Assembly (NCBI GenBank): GCA_005787035.1 | Contig: SYCI01000150.1 | Coordinates: 1 to 38,750, forward strand | Origin: Actinomycetota bacterium | Lineage (GTDB): Bacteria; Actinomycetota; Acidimicrobiia; Acidimicrobiales; Ilumatobacteraceae | DNA: 38,750 nt | Direction: 5' to 3' | Part shown: positions 37,782 through 38,750 of the stretch, in pieces | How the letters are laid out: the number at the start of each line of letters is the position of its first letter | Numbering within the stretch: the first letter of the stretch is position 1 | Translations under genes and position numbers: made by a program | The notes under the pieces: generated by a model | The model's database searches: none | The model's input: only the letters and a program-made list of their open reading frames with translations | What the model was told of the DNA's origin: nothing

Positions 37782-38750
37782 GTGACCCCGACCGTCGTTT
37801 CCCCCTCGTCCGCGTCCGAACTCGATCCGTTCCGACTCCCCCGTCACGTCCTGCCCCGCCGTTACGACCTCGTCCTCGAACCCGATCTCGACGCGGCGAC
37901 GTTCGGTGGTCGTGTCGTGATCACCGCCGATGTCTTCGCCCCGACCCGTCTCATCGCCCTCAACGCGATCGAACTCGACATCGAGTCGGTTCACGTCGAC
38001 GGCCAACCGGCCACGTATTCCCTCTCATCGGAGACCGAGCGAATCGTGATCGGTCTGATCGACGAACTCGCGGTCGGAACGACGATGATCGACATCGCCT
38101 TCACGGGTGTGCTGAACGACAAACTCCGTGGTTTCTATCGGAGCACGTATCGCGATGACGACGGAGTGGAGCGGGTCATCGCGTGCTCGCAGATGCAGTC
38201 GACCGACTGCCGTCGCGCGTTCCCGTGCTTCGACGAACCCGACTTCAAGGCGATCTTCGGCACGGTTCTCGTGGTCGACGACGGTCTGCTCGCCATCAGC
38301 AACGGACCCGAGATCACCCGCGCGGCCGCCGACACACCGGGCAAGGTCGCGGTTCGCTTCGCCGACACCATGCCCATGAGCACCTACCTCGTTGCGTTCG
38401 TGGTCGGACCACTCGTGGCCACCGCGCCCGTCGACGTCGACGGCGTCCCATTGCGACTTGTCCATGTTCCGGGCAAGGAGCACCTCACGGACTTCGGACT
38501 CGACGTCGGCGCGTCCAGCCTGCGGTGGTTCACGCAGTACTACGGGATTCCTTATCCCGACGCCAAGATCGACATGGTCGCCCTCCCCGACTTCGCGGCC
38601 GGCGCCATGGAGAACGTGGGTTGCATCACGTATCGCGAAAGCCTGCTCCTGGTCGACCCGACCACCAGCACCCAGAACGAGAGAGAGCTCGTCGCCGCGG
38701 TGGTGAGTCACGAACTCGCCCACATGTGGTTCGGCGATCTCGTGACCATG
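37782..38750 (+). CDS. pepN: M1-family aminopeptidase (PepN-like), N-terminal part
   Basis: The window ends inside this gene, after 323 codons. The protein starts at a GTG and reads DPFRLPRHVLPRRYDLVLEPDL, the usual start of the M1 beta-sandwich domain. CSQMQSTDCRRAFPCFDEPDFKA is the next conserved block. The substrate-recognition motif GAMEN appears at about residues 285-289 (FAAGAMENVGCITYRE), and the zinc motif begins VVSHELAHMWFGDLVTM just before the window ends, giving HELAH of HExxH. M1 enzymes remove N-terminal residues from peptides using zinc. The second zinc-binding Glu and the C-terminal domain lie outside the window. The ORF track missed it because no stop codon is reached. Confidence 0.93.
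   Translation, partial: MTPTVVSPSSASELDPFRLPRHVLPRRYDLVLEPDLDAATFGGRVVITADVFAPTRLIALNAIELDIESVHVDGQPATYSLSSETERIVIGLIDELAVGTTMIDIAFTGVLNDKLRGFYRSTYRDDDGVERVIACSQMQSTDCRRAFPCFDEPDFKAIFGTVLVVDDGLLAISNGPEITRAAADTPGKVAVRFADTMPMSTYLVAFVVGPLVATAPVDVDGVPLRLVHVPGKEHLTDFGLDVGASSLRWFTQYYGIPYPDAKIDMVALPDFAAGAMENVGCITYRESLLLVDPTTSTQNERELVAAVVSHELAHMWFGDLVTM

Noticed and set aside
1-38750. tRNA, rRNA, IS elements, CRISPR arrays, phage genes or toxin-antitoxin pairs
   Set aside because: No cloverleaf-like segments, transposase or integrase motifs, regularly spaced repeats or compositional breaks were seen. Genes are tightly packed metabolic and housekeeping functions.

Overview
The window is a gene-dense, high-GC stretch of bacterial chromosome. 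It fits an actinobacterium, most likely of the Acidimicrobiia (Ilumatobacter-like); that class assignment is inference. The supporting signs are a NucS/EndoMS mismatch endonuclease (used by Actinobacteria in place of MutS/MutL), a likely F420-dependent luciferase-like oxidoreductase, a WS/DGAT wax ester synthase, mycobacterial-style FadD/FadE/SDR/MaoC lipid genes, and many genes whose start codon lies 6-7 nt after a TAnnnT -10 box, as expected for leaderless mRNAs. I see no tRNA, rRNA, IS element, prophage, CRISPR array or compositional island. No gene-free stretch exceeds about 200 nt.

Layout: 1-1.3 kb holds the 3' end of ettA, a small membrane protein and an inositol-monophosphatase-family gene. 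1.35-3.3 kb is a membrane protein with a His-rich linker and two copies of an unrecognised His/Cys domain. 3.3-7.9 kb has an MFS transporter, a phosphohistidine swivel-domain protein and an ABC1/AarF kinase. 7.9-8.6 kb is nucS. 8.6-10.4 kb is a dehydrogenase plus hydratase-2 pair that reads as a split peroxisomal-type multifunctional enzyme 2. 10.5-16.2 kb has a geranylgeranyl-reductase-like flavoprotein, a nitronate monooxygenase, a second MFS protein, a beta-lactamase-fold hydrolase and the LLM oxidoreductase. 16.2-19.3 kb has a three-cysteine LarE-like protein, an alpha/beta hydrolase and an S51-like protein fused to a cysteinyl-tRNA-synthetase-like tail. 19.4-22.1 kb is a znuACB zinc importer. 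22.2-30 kb has a HAD hydrolase and an acyl-CoA degradation cluster (two acyl-CoA dehydrogenases, an acyl-CoA synthetase, an SDR), followed by a hydrolase, a PAP2 phosphatase and a DsbA-fold protein. 30-35.1 kb has a lipoprotein metzincin, the wax ester synthase, a 61-aa small gene, an SDR, a 94-aa protein ending in a beta-clamp-like motif and a lipocalin-like protein. 35.1-38.75 kb has a phosphohexomutase/phosphopentomutase, a PfkB kinase and the start of an M1 aminopeptidase.

The common theme is CoA-thioester and lipid handling: acyl or steroid side-chain activation, dehydrogenation, hydration and oxidation, with wax ester storage. Around it sit housekeeping genes, a zinc importer and secreted or cytosolic zinc peptidases. 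The most unusual items are the duplicated His/Cys domain protein, the S51-CysRS-tail fusion, the 94-aa protein with a C-terminal QLTLF, an SDR whose catalytic Lys is Gln, a divergent promoter whose two -10 boxes share one TA step, and the leaderless promoter grammar across the window.
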